Shown in pieces: positions 1 to 8,055 of a stretch of 64,000 bases of DNA; within the stretch, counting starts at the first letter, position 1, and every line of letters starts with the position of its first letter. The stretch is from positions 23,265-87,264 of the forward strand of contig JAIPBM010000019.1 of the NCBI GenBank assembly GCA_021739695.1, in the 5' to 3' direction. The notes under the pieces were generated by a model. That model had not been told where the DNA came from. It worked only from the letters and a program-made list of their open reading frames with translations, and did no database searches. The DNA is from Flavobacteriales bacterium (lineage in GTDB: Bacteria > Bacteroidota > Bacteroidia > UBA10329). Position numbers and translations under genes: made by a program.

Positions 1-8
1 CGTAATAA

Positions 9-40
9 GCGTTCTGGCGAGGAAAACGCTATCAGAACGC
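9..40 (-). terminator. Possible hairpin downstream of the TPR lipoprotein gene
   Basis: Arms GCGTTCTG (9-16) and CAGAACGC (33-40) form an 8-bp perfect stem with a 16-nt loop. It lies about 50 nt past the stop of the minus-strand gene that ends at 92. There is no clear T tract, so a terminator role is only suggested. Nothing else was recognised in bases 1-91. Confidence 0.3.
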
Positions 41-91
41 CACCTGCATCAAAAGCTTTAACTGAAACGAATTTATCAACCCGGCTCTATA

Positions 92-766
92 TCACTTCTT
101 CGTTAGAATTGAGAGGTTCTGTTGGGGTAGTGGGAATTCTGGCGAAAATCTTATTGCTTCAAGAAGGTGGTATTTGCAATCTTCCAGCTTACCTTCATTT
201 GCATACAGAACACCAAGCAGGTTTTGTGCAGCAGCGTAATAAGGAATATCATAGGTCTTGTTTGAGATATTCATGGAAGTAAACTCAACCTTGGAACCTG
301 GAAGAGCAATTAACCTCAGTAATTCTGAACGGGCATCGGAATCACGGCCCAAATTGTAATACGCTTTGGCCAGTTCATAACTCCATTTAGGAGACTCGAC
401 CCGCTCTGTTATAAGTATCTCTCCAAAAAGAACCACATCGTTAAGTTTATTCAACAAGATGGCACTTGTCATTCCTACTTCCAAGGTCTTTTCAGTATTA
501 CGGAATTTCAAAAGATATTTCGATGTGGCCAACGCGCTGCCGTACTCCCCTGCTTTCAGGTAATATGTGGCAAGCGAATCATAGTACATCAGTTCATTGG
601 TGTCGGCCGACATGAGCTTATAGGTTGCTTGAATGGCTGTGTTGTAATCATCCAAGGATTTTGCGCGATGAATAATGAAATTAAGTTGGTCATCGTTGGT
701 AGAATCAAAATTCCTACACCCTACAAACAGCGTAAGAAGTACTGCATAAGTGCCTATTTTTTTCAT
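92..766 (-). CDS. TPR-like lipoprotein
   Basis: A 224-residue protein with a lipoprotein signal: a short hydrophobic stretch ending in LFVGC, with Cys17 as the likely lipidated residue. The body is helical, with alternating small and aromatic residues typical of tetratricopeptide repeats (for example YYAAAQNLLGVLYANEGKLEDC near the C-terminus, broken here by eye into one repeat of about 34 residues). TPR proteins usually scaffold protein contacts; no specific role can be given. It starts 3 nt after the stop of the YD-repeat-like gene upstream on the same strand, so the two are probably co-transcribed. Confidence 0.7.
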   Translation of the reverse strand: MKKIGTYAVLLTLFVGCRNFDSTNDDQLNFIIHRAKSLDDYNTAIQATYKLMSADTNELMYYDSLATYYLKAGEYGSALATSKYLLKFRNTEKTLEVGMTSAILLNKLNDVVLFGEILITERVESPKWSYELAKAYYNLGRDSDARSELLRLIALPGSKVEFTSMNISNKTYDIPYYAAAQNLLGVLYANEGKLEDCKYHLLEAIRFSPEFPLPQQNLSILTKK

Positions 767-769
767 GAT

Positions 770-1978
770 CTAATCGAAGTATAAAATGTCTCTCTTGTGT
801 AAATGTGTGTATTCAATGTCTGGTGTTATTAACCGTTCTATCCTATGCGTCCAGTTCCCAACTTCATCATAGTACCATTTGTTAAACTCAGTCATTCCTG
901 CATCGGTAAGCAACTTTTCCGATTTAAGTCGACCGTCTGTAAAATACTGAAATGACCAATGAGATACCGTTGTGTTCCGTTCATCTGTCTTGGTTCTTTC
1001 CATTAACTGTCCTTGGTCGTTGTACAACCAATTTGATTCATAAAGAACGATTCCGTGTGCACACTTCTGTTTAAATGTAATCTGCCCTAGACCATTGAAA
1101 ACAACCCATTCATAGTTCACCGTGTCCGGCAAACCATTTTTAAGAACAATTTTGAATTCGGAATAGCCATCAGGTTGGTAATAGACATATTTGGCATCTC
1201 TTAGTAAGAGCTGCTCACCTTCGTAACGGGTAAAGTTCTCGAGAGAAACGACAGAGTCATTCTCGTACCGTGTCTTTCTTCTTGACAAGAGGGAGCCTTC
1301 GTCATAGCTTATCTCATCGATAATCCTTTTTTTATCATCAAATGCCCGTTCAATGCGTTTTTCAACTTCGCCTTTCTGATCCACTTCCTCAAACACAGCC
1401 CACTGGTTGCCAAAGCCTAGGTACTCATAGGTGAACTTTCCCTTGTACACATCATTTCCGTCAAACCGATTAACTTTTTTCAGTCTGCCCACGGTGTCAT
1501 GGTCATACCTTAGTATGTCACTGATCTGAAGACCATCTCTTTCCTTCAAGTATTTTATCTGTTCGATAAACAGCCCGGAAGATGAGTAGCTGTAATAGTT
1601 GAGCGCTACCGTAACGGAGTCGTCTTCAATGCGTTCGTATTTCAACAGGTTCTGATGATTGTCGTAACTGATAAGTTTTCGCTTACATTCCAGGCCGTAC
1701 ATGTTGCAGAGAGACCTTTCGGTCATATATCCGTTTTTATCGAATACGAGCTTACTAGGCCACCGATTAGCGTTTATCTCTGCATCAATTGAAAACGTAT
1801 CTCTCGAAACATGTGCATTAAACATTCTGTATTCTACCTGTTTAACCGCACCGAGCAGCTTATAATTCCGAAGAATTTCTATATTTCCAGCATCATCATG
1901 TTGACCGAAAGATGATGTAGGGAATACAAATGCAAACAGAAGAGATGGGTACATCCAATACAGGCTTCTTCTAATCAT
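770..1978 (-). CDS. Secreted YD-repeat-like protein
   Basis: About 402 residues if translation starts at the ATG at 1978, which gives an N-terminus MIRRSLYWMYPSLLFAFVF followed by SSFGQ, a plausible Sec signal with cleavage before Gln. Longer frames exist upstream but would bury the signal. The mature part repeats units such as YNDQGQLMER, YDEVGNWTHR and YDHDTVGRLKKV, which resemble YD/RHS-type beta-strand repeats seen in Bacteroidota surface proteins. It lacks the long core and toxin tip of a real RHS effector. Its ATG overlaps the ATG of the divergent HTTM gene inside a CATG palindrome. Confidence 0.65.
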   Translation of the reverse strand: MIRRSLYWMYPSLLFAFVFPTSSFGQHDDAGNIEILRNYKLLGAVKQVEYRMFNAHVSRDTFSIDAEINANRWPSKLVFDKNGYMTERSLCNMYGLECKRKLISYDNHQNLLKYERIEDDSVTVALNYYSYSSSGLFIEQIKYLKERDGLQISDILRYDHDTVGRLKKVNRFDGNDVYKGKFTYEYLGFGNQWAVFEEVDQKGEVEKRIERAFDDKKRIIDEISYDEGSLLSRRKTRYENDSVVSLENFTRYEGEQLLLRDAKYVYYQPDGYSEFKIVLKNGLPDTVNYEWVVFNGLGQITFKQKCAHGIVLYESNWLYNDQGQLMERTKTDERNTTVSHWSFQYFTDGRLKSEKLLTDAGMTEFNKWYYDEVGNWTHRIERLITPDIEYTHLHKRDILYFD

Positions 1979-3341
1979 GAATCGTACAATCATAAATCTA
2001 TGGTATAGGGTCGAATCGGTTTTATTTACAGAACATACTGTTGTACCCATTAGCGTGTTCCGAATTCTGTGGGGAATACTCATGTCTTTCAACTTTTTTG
2101 AAGCGCTAACTGCCCGTGGCGAGTACAGGTATTTTAACACCGTATTTCATTTCAGGTACCCTGGATTCGAGTTTATTCCTGTTTTAAATGACCAATGGTT
2201 ATTGGTTGTCTTTGCTGTAGGACTCATAACATCCATCTTTCTTCTATTCGGATATTTTTATAAAGCTGCATCTGTTGCTCTTTTTATCGTTTACCTCTAT
2301 GTCTTTTCCATCGACCAGGCGTACTTCAACAATCACTACTATTTCTATTGCTTGGTTAATCTGTTCTTTCTGTTCGTTCCTGCAAATCAACACTTCTCGC
2401 TAGATCATTTTTGGAGAAAGACAAAACCAATTAAAACCTATCGGTGGATGTTGCTATTATTTCAGTTGCAGATCTGTATCGTTTATTTCTATGGCGGTGT
2501 ATCAAAGCTTCTGAATCCAGAATGGCTTTCCGGTTTGGCTGTCAAAACCTTGTATACCAATATATCGAATCGACTTGAATGGGGATTAGGACAAGATGAA
2601 CTTACAATTGTAGCGTTAATCGTAACCTTCGGGGGCTTGATCTTTGACCTATTAGTACCGTTCGGGTTGATGGCAAAAACAAGATGGATCAAACTACTCT
2701 CCTTTTGCTTCATATTCTTCTTCAATATAAGTAACGCCATCACTTTACAGATCGGTACATTCCCCTTTGCCATGATGGCATCTGTTGTCTTGTTCGTGTT
2801 TCCTGCACCACAAGGTCATTTTCGAATTACACAAGCAGTTGAAAAGAACAAATCCTTGGTTATTGGGCTTATCGCGATCCATTTCGCATTTCAATTAATT
2901 TTTCCACTCAGGCATTTGGTCGTTAATGGGAATGTGTTTTGGACAGGCGAGAGTAAGATGTGGAGTTGGCACATGATGTCGGGTGGTAGCGACATCAGCG
3001 CTGCATTTTTCTTGGCAGAACGAGATGAAAAGGACCAAGTGCTGCAGTGGCACGAATTGGACCCCTCAAAGTTTCTGAATAAGACCCAGCTTAGAAACTT
3101 AGGCAAATATCCTGCACTTATTCCACAATTTGCAAAATTCTTAAAGCGTGAGGCCGAGCTTGCCGGAATGACCAATGTGGCGGTATATGCAGATATACTT
3201 GTGTCTCGGAATGACAAACCTTATCGTTTTATTGTACATCCTGAGCAGGAATTGTCAGGATTGAAATACAATGTTTCTTTAAAACACAACAATTGGATAT
3301 TGTTATATAAGGAGGAGAATCAACGATTGTATCATCGATAG
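1977..3341 (+). CDS. Vitamin K-dependent gamma-carboxylase-like HTTM membrane protein
   Basis: A 454-residue polytopic membrane protein with a short C-terminal soluble part. Several segments match landmarks of vitamin K-dependent gamma-glutamyl carboxylase: FYGGVSKLLNPEWLSG (171-186), where Lys177 falls where the animal enzyme has its proposed catalytic base; a membrane stretch around 250-268 reading NISNAITLQIGTFPF; and LRH (311-313) followed by GNVFWT and WHMM (331-334). The animal enzyme is about 750 residues, so this is the shorter bacterial form. The substrate is unknown. Bacterial HTTM proteins are widespread and not shown to carboxylate, so function is inference. It is divergent from the YD-repeat gene. 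Confidence 0.75.
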   Translation: MNRTIINLWYRVESVLFTEHTVVPISVFRILWGILMSFNFFEALTARGEYRYFNTVFHFRYPGFEFIPVLNDQWLLVVFAVGLITSIFLLFGYFYKAASVALFIVYLYVFSIDQAYFNNHYYFYCLVNLFFLFVPANQHFSLDHFWRKTKPIKTYRWMLLLFQLQICIVYFYGGVSKLLNPEWLSGLAVKTLYTNISNRLEWGLGQDELTIVALIVTFGGLIFDLLVPFGLMAKTRWIKLLSFCFIFFFNISNAITLQIGTFPFAMMASVVLFVFPAPQGHFRITQAVEKNKSLVIGLIAIHFAFQLIFPLRHLVVNGNVFWTGESKMWSWHMMSGGSDISAAFFLAERDEKDQVLQWHELDPSKFLNKTQLRNLGKYPALIPQFAKFLKREAELAGMTNVAVYADILVSRNDKPYRFIVHPEQELSGLKYNVSLKHNNWILLYKEENQRLYHR

Positions 3342-3371
3342 CAACCATATAACTCAACTGCTACAACTTCC

Positions 3372-5138
3372 TTATTCAACTTTGATTATCCACACAACAG
3401 ACATATTGGTTACCCTGGTTTCAACGCCTTCGTTCTTAAATCGCATCCTGTCATTGGAGTAGTACTGCTGAAACCAATCTGTATACTCTCCATCATCATC
3501 AAGTTGACGAGTATTAGCGCCCCCATCATCGGCATCTTGATTCACTTCATAAAAGTTATTTGAGGCATCTGTCTCAAACACACCACTTGAAGTGTGACCT
3601 CTTAAAAAATGCCCTTTTGATGCATCTCCAGATTTAGAAGTTGTACCTCCGTTGAGGTTTGGAATGGTTATGCCATTTCTTGAGGACGGGCTTCCATCAC
3701 ATTCTTCCCAACCTGATGGCAATGTGCCAGCCCCCCCATTTTTGTGCCACGCAACAATGGTTCCTAATGGCACACCAGCGGACCAAGTGGCGGTTCCATC
3801 CGTGCTGGTGGCGGTAAGTACGTCTCCAACTTCTGGGCTACCACCTCGAATTCTTACAGAGCCATTAACGTCTAACACTTCGGTTGGAGCCGTGGTTCTA
3901 ATTCCTACACGGTCTTCAACAACTAGCCAACCATCTGCTAGGTCACTCCAAGTACCATCATTGTAATTTCCAACAACAACGCCACCGTTGTAGAACTGCC
4001 AAGCTCCGTCTCGCCCAAGTAATCGATACTTGTCATCGGAACCCCCGGTGTCATCATCCCAATCTTGTAGGTAAAACCCTTTTACTTTTCTTACAAAGCC
4101 GTCATTCACACTTACACTACCTCCCGCCACCGTTTCTAGCGTATATGCAGGTGTGGTGGTTCCAATTCCTACTCTGTTTGCAGAGGCATCCATGTGGAAT
4201 GTGCCTCCATCCATTTGAACGTCACCAGCGTTGTCAGAGTTAAGGAACAGGGTTGCATTTGTATTGGTGATAATCTCATTGTCGTCTATTCTCAGGCTGT
4301 TGCCAATTTCAAGAACTCCAGAACCAGCTGTACCAGAGGCATCGGTAGTCGCTAAAATCTCCACTCTTCCTCCGTCTTCAAATCGTACGCGTTCTGTTGC
4401 ACCATCCATGACACGCATGTCGCCAGTGCCATTGAGGTTAAAATCCATGTTGTAGCTACCTTGAGTAATAGTGGTGGCCTGTGTAAGCGTACCGCCCAAA
4501 CGAACCGTAGCAGGTGCCGTTTCCGTAAGTCCGTTCTCTACGGTCATTATGCCTGTTGGGTCGCTCCAGCTTGGTGCAGCCGCTCCGTTGGTTCTCAATA
4601 TCCGCCCACTTGTGCTTGAGGCAAGACGTACCCAATCCGTGCCATTATAGTACATCATATCGCCAATGGTATTGCCGCTAAGGTTAATGTCGGTGCCATC
4701 AACGGCATTGTCTGAAATGGTTGTTACGTTACTATTGGCCGCTGCAGTCACATCTCCCGTAAGCGCAGCACGTTCAAAACTGTTGCCATTCAGCGTAATG
4801 CTGGTACTGCCTGTTCCTTCAAACAAACGATTCCATCCACTACCATTGTAAAGGTAGTAACCGGGCGTGTTGTCGGTCTGATAGATAAGCAGACCTTCGG
4901 CCGGACTGGCAATGTTGCCTCTATTGACGAGGGTCATTCTTGGGGCCAAGAAACCACCGTAATCATTGGCTGTTGTACTCTGTAACCGACCAACTTCCAA
5001 TGTGGCAGAAGGGTGCCGCGTAAGCGTTTCACTCGGATCGATAAGTACACCATCATCCTGAGCAAGAGACAATTTTGCAAACAGAAGTGTAGCGGCAATA
5101 ATTGGGAGAATTTGTATCGTTTTCATTTTAATCATCAA
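3372..5138 (-). CDS. Secreted tail-fibre/tail-collar-like protein
   Basis: About 588 residues. The signal peptide is clear (MKTIQILPIIAATLLFAKLSLAQ), so the true start may be the ATG at 5126, four codons inside the longest frame. The mature protein is rich in Gly, Thr, Asn and Ser with repeated short beta-strand units, such as the GNTIGDMMYYNGTDWVRL type and VGIGTTTPAYTLE type, common in tail-fibre-like surface proteins. Near the C-terminus GTIVAWHKNG and LPSGWEECDGS match the phage tail-collar motif. There are no phage genes nearby. Proteins of this kind are common in Bacteroidota and are probably exported structural or adhesive proteins. Confidence 0.7.
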   Translation of the reverse strand: MMIKMKTIQILPIIAATLLFAKLSLAQDDGVLIDPSETLTRHPSATLEVGRLQSTTANDYGGFLAPRMTLVNRGNIASPAEGLLIYQTDNTPGYYLYNGSGWNRLFEGTGSTSITLNGNSFERAALTGDVTAAANSNVTTISDNAVDGTDINLSGNTIGDMMYYNGTDWVRLASSTSGRILRTNGAAAPSWSDPTGIMTVENGLTETAPATVRLGGTLTQATTITQGSYNMDFNLNGTGDMRVMDGATERVRFEDGGRVEILATTDASGTAGSGVLEIGNSLRIDDNEIITNTNATLFLNSDNAGDVQMDGGTFHMDASANRVGIGTTTPAYTLETVAGGSVSVNDGFVRKVKGFYLQDWDDDTGGSDDKYRLLGRDGAWQFYNGGVVVGNYNDGTWSDLADGWLVVEDRVGIRTTAPTEVLDVNGSVRIRGGSPEVGDVLTATSTDGTATWSAGVPLGTIVAWHKNGGAGTLPSGWEECDGSPSSRNGITIPNLNGGTTSKSGDASKGHFLRGHTSSGVFETDASNNFYEVNQDADDGGANTRQLDDDGEYTDWFQQYYSNDRMRFKNEGVETRVTNMSVVWIIKVE

Positions 5139-5596
5139 TTAACTGGCAAAGAAAGTAAAATTATATAAGGTATTTGATTAATATTCTAATAACCGCCAGC
5201 AATAGTGCAATAACGAAATATCTACAATAAATGTAGTGGTTTTAATATGAAATTAAATGTAACATAGTTAATAATTCAATTAAAAATGAGGTTGATCATT
5301 TTAATAAAATCAAATTAGATGATTGTAAGAATATTACAGATACGAATTGGTAAATCAATTTAACTATGTTATTATTACTTTAGCGGAAATTGGCATCTCA
5401 GACTTCTCGATTCAATGGTGTTGCTTCAATTCTACTACATTGATCAAGACGTCTATATAAGAATGACAAAAAGCACAAGCAATGTCATCTGATTCCAAAT
5501 ATTGCTTTCCGAAGCTTTCAACAAAAGGTCTTTGAGACCGTATGGTTATACCGATCTGTAACTGACTATTTATCGAAATTGATGATCGAGGAAAAT
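5139..5596. other. AT-rich intergenic region
   Basis: About 460 bases with no convincing gene. It contains the upstream region of the tail-collar-like gene (5138, minus strand) and A/T-rich sequence from about 5150 to 5390. No tRNA or known structured RNA was recognised. Confidence 0.5.
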
Positions 5597-5624
5597 GAAA
5601 GAGCCGCCCAAAGGCGGCTCTTTC
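5597..5624 (-). terminator. Strong hairpin terminator
   Basis: GAAAGAGCCGCC (5597-5608), loop CAAA, GGCGGCTCTTTC (5613-5624): a 12-bp perfect stem. Read on the minus strand it is followed by ATTTTCC. It lies 23 nt past the second stop (5648) of the interrupted minus-strand gene, which supports 5648 as the original gene end. Confidence 0.75.
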
Positions 5625-5647
5625 AACTCTACTCTATTTCAAATTTG

Positions 5648-6115
5648 TTATTCCGAAGCTATCGGATAAATGATGCGCGCAAGCCACTTACTGGTTTCGG
5701 GCTCTGCCTCTGGATCGGTTATGTATTCTTGTATGGCAAAGCCTACCAACTTCACCCCATTGGCGTTGCTTTAGTCCTCTAAGACATCGTGGGCTGGGCC
5801 TACTTCATCGTAATTGTAATAATACTCAATAAGCAGGGCTTTCCCTGCCGCGTACTGTCTGAATCCTATTTCATCCGTTCCGACCACTTCCCCTGCAATA
5901 AGAATGGCCGCGGCCATGGTGGCCAAGGTGTTTCCATTTCCAGTATCCACCGAATAGTTCATACCCGGATTCTGTAGAAAACCCATACTTCCGTCACTAT
6001 CAGCAGGAGCTATAACGTTATTGACGTCTAAAAAAGAGTATGCAGACTGAATGCATTGCGCCAAAGCATGATTGCAAAGGGCGGCACAGAATAGAAAGTT
6101 TAGAATGTTTTTCAT
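5648..6115 (-). pseudogene. Small secreted protein interrupted by an in-frame stop
   Basis: The frame opens at 6115 with a signal peptide (MKNILNFLFCAALCNHALAQ) and runs 114 codons to a TAA at 5771-5773. The same frame then continues open for 41 more codons with normal-looking sequence (SNANGVKLVGFAIQEYITD and on to IIYPIASE), ending at TAA 5648-5650, just before a strong terminator. The simplest reading is one gene of about 155 residues with a premature TAA. Other explanations are a sequencing error, a recent mutation or stop readthrough. If the stop is real, the product is the 114-residue form (5771-6115). The family was not recognised. Confidence 0.6.
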
Positions 6116-6453
6116 GACAGATGCTCTCTGAACCCAAAGGTTGACATTCCTCGAACCTTCAACTATGTTTTCATAACCATCTAGTAGGCTATAATTACAG
6201 GTTTACGCCCCCATACCAAATACCTCGCATCAATTACTTCACTAAGCATCCATTCAGCTACTATTTGAACAGGAATTGATGATGTATATAAGAGTGGGAT
6301 GTGCATTATTTCAAAGGTTTGAACCGAGAGCGCTTGTCGCAGCTCACACCTTCATCTCCTCATCTCTTGATCACCTCATTCCCATTTTCCTCTATTTTTT
6401 TTTCTCATTTTTCCTTTTCCCCAAATGGCTAATTTGCAGCCAAATCCTTTGTC
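6116..6453. other. Intergenic region with pyrimidine-rich stretch
   Basis: 338 bases without a gene. From about 6350 to 6423 the plus strand is strongly pyrimidine-rich (runs of CTCATCTC-like and T9 sequence), similar in character to the pyrimidine tracts in the 190-bp repeats at 7606-8045. No clear promoter for the downstream phosphoribosyltransferase was identified. Confidence 0.4.
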
Positions 6454-6957
6454 ATGCCTAACGTAAAGACACTTGTACTGAATCAAACACAGGTCAACCA
6501 GAAAATAGACCGCTTGGCCTTTCAGATCTACGAGAACCATTACAACGAAACAGAGATCATTATTGCCGGTATTGCAGGCAATGGTTTCATACTTGCTAAG
6601 CTGTTGAAGGAGCGCTTGGCAAACTTCACCAACATGAAGGTGACCCTTGTGCCCGTAAACGTGAACAAGGAAGACCCATTGGCCATCAACGCCTTTGTAC
6701 AACTCGAAAAGGCCGAAGCCGAAGACAGGGTGGTTATTTTGGTGGATGATGTGCTTAACAGCGGCAAAACGCTGATCTATGGCATTCGTCACTTTCTACA
6801 AGTGCCACTAAAAGCTTTACGTACTGTGGCCCTTATAGACCGCGACCACAAACGTTTTCCTGTGAAGGCAGACTACGTTGGGCTATTACTGAGCACCACG
6901 CTCAAAGAACACGTAAAAGTGGTATTGGAAGGCGAAATGGCCGTTTATTTGGAGTGA
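6454..6957 (+). CDS. Phosphoribosyltransferase family protein (PyrR-like)
   Basis: A 167-residue type I phosphoribosyltransferase. The PRPP-binding signature VVILVDDVLNSGKT is at about 92-105, with the two acidic residues and the following Ser-Gly-Lys-Thr loop intact. Length and layout fit PyrR-like or hypoxanthine-type PRTases; the nucleobase cannot be told by eye. It would transfer ribose-5-phosphate from PRPP to a base in the cytoplasm. It converges on shikimate kinase, and the two coding ends overlap by 13 bp. Confidence 0.8.
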   Translation: MPNVKTLVLNQTQVNQKIDRLAFQIYENHYNETEIIIAGIAGNGFILAKLLKERLANFTNMKVTLVPVNVNKEDPLAINAFVQLEKAEAEDRVVILVDDVLNSGKTLIYGIRHFLQVPLKALRTVALIDRDHKRFPVKADYVGLLLSTTLKEHVKVVLEGEMAVYLE

Positions 6958-7451
6958 TTGACCATTCCTACCAACTCATCCATGTCTAAGTTGATGCCAT
7001 TTATGGTCCACGTGGCGCGCTTGTAAAAAGGCTCGCGCTTCTTTAGCTGAAAAGTCACTTTCTCCAGCATCTTATCTTCCTTCATCCCTTTCAGAATAGG
7101 ACGTTCCTCTTTGCTGGAAGACACACGGTCTACCACCGCCTTGGGCGTCATCTCCAGGTAGATGGTCACACCTGCTTGGTTCATCTCATCCATCGATTCG
7201 AAGTAGCACGGAGTGCCGCCACCGCAGGCCATCACATAATCGTCTTTCTCTATCCACTTGCGCAATTCCTCCTGCTCCATTTTCCGAAAGGCCTTCTCCC
7301 CTTTTTCCTTGAATATTTCGGGAATGGACATGCCAGCCGTCCGCACGATCTCTGCGTCAAGGTCAACAGATTTGAGCCCCAGCTTGGTAGCCAACTTTTT
7401 TGCAGCCGTAGATTTACCACTGGCCATATATCCTACTAGAAATACCTTCAT
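6945..7451 (-). CDS. aroK: Shikimate kinase
   Basis: A 168-residue kinase that phosphorylates shikimate at the 3-hydroxyl with ATP in the chorismate pathway. Walker A GYMASGKS is at 7-14, the shikimate-binding acidic motif VDLDAEI at about 29-35, and the glycine-rich CGGGTPCY at about 76-83. Lid arginine and lysine residues (SSSKEERP) follow. Length is normal for AroK. The coding end overlaps the convergent phosphoribosyltransferase; upstream lies the repeat-rich gap 7452-8055. Confidence 0.92.
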   Translation of the reverse strand: MKVFLVGYMASGKSTAAKKLATKLGLKSVDLDAEIVRTAGMSIPEIFKEKGEKAFRKMEQEELRKWIEKDDYVMACGGGTPCYFESMDEMNQAGVTIYLEMTPKAVVDRVSSSKEERPILKGMKEDKMLEKVTFQLKKREPFYKRATWTINGINLDMDELVGMVNHSK

Positions 7452-7453
7452 GT

Positions 7454-7495
7454 TGATTTGCGATAGACGATTTATGATATTCGATTTGCGATTTC
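7454..7495. repeat. Short degenerate GCGATTT/ACGATTT repeats
   Basis: Several imperfect copies of an (A/G)CGATTT unit directly upstream of aroK. Similar units occur in the gaps at 40057-40210 and 42040-42080. This looks like a dispersed low-complexity intergenic family. Confidence 0.45.
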
Positions 7496-7526
7496 AGCGC
7501 ACAGACCGTTTTAAATGCCTTCACAC

Positions 7527-7579
7527 TGAACTTGTTTCAGGGTCTAAGCCCATTATTGATAGATGCTGAAACAAGTTCA
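7527..7579. repeat. Dispersed palindromic element (CTGAAACAAGTTCA type)
   Basis: TGAACTTGTTTCAG (7527-7540) and CTGAAACAAGTTCA (7566-7579) are perfect 14-bp inverted arms around a 25-nt spacer. Intergenic palindromes of this type occur in many copies in some bacterial genomes; here only one copy is in the window. Confidence 0.65.
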
Positions 7580-7605
7580 ACATGACCAGATTTTCTGTTT
7601 TTTGT

Positions 7606-8045
7606 AAGCGGTTATTGCACTCAAAGTTCCCCTCTACGTTTCTTTTTTCTTTTTTCCTTAAAGCTAATACCTCAGGCCTTTCAGCAATCAGCAAAAGCAT
7701 CAAATGCCAGCCCTTCCTAATTCTTAATCCTAAACTAATCCCCCGGCCTCCGGCCACCCCCTTTTTAAGGGGGAATTGCGCTCCCAACTCACAGTGAAAA
7801 GGAACTCCACGTTTCCCCTCTTCGTTTTTCCTTTTTCCTTAGAGCTAATACCTAAGGCCTTTCAGCTATCAGCAAAAGCATCAAGCGCCTGCCCCATTCT
7901 TAATTCCTAATTATTCATTCCAAACAAATCCCCCGGCCTCCGGCCACCCCCTTTATAAGGGGGAATTGCGCTTCCAACTCACAGTGAAAAGGAACTCCAC
8001 GTTTCCTCTCTCCGTTTTTCCTTTTTCCTTAAAGCTAATACCTAA
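7606..8045. repeat. 190-bp tandem repeat, about 2.3 copies
   Basis: Copies begin near 7606, at 7796 and at 7986, giving a 190-bp period between the last two; the third copy is truncated after about 60 bp, next to the SDR stop codon. Each unit has a pyrimidine-rich stretch with CCTTTTTCCTTA, then AGCTAATACCT, AGCAAAAGCATCAA, an ATTCTTAAT-like part, and a GC-rich core CCCCGGCCTCCGGCCACCCC followed by a CCCCCTT/AAGGGGG hairpin. No open frame is shared by the copies, and no terminal features of an insertion sequence are visible. Confidence 0.75.
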
Positions 8046-8055
8046 CTCCTAAAAC

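Noticed and set aside
770..1978. RHS/polymorphic toxin system
   Set aside because: YD-like repeats are present but the protein is only about 400 residues, with no RHS core, toxin tip or immunity gene.
3372..5138. Prophage tail gene
   Set aside because: There is a signal peptide and no other phage gene; better seen as a cellular surface protein.
5579..5782. Plus-strand frame of 67 codons
   Set aside because: It runs over the terminator hairpin and antisense to the 3' part of the interrupted secreted gene.
7521..7787. Minus-strand frame of 88 codons in the repeat region
   Set aside because: Its residues (for example FPLKKGVAGGRGISLG and MLNLFQHLSIMG) are translations of dispersed intergenic repeats.
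7606..8045. CRISPR-like repeat array
   Set aside because: The period is 190 bp with only 2.3 copies and no short repeat/spacer alternation; no cas genes are in the window.
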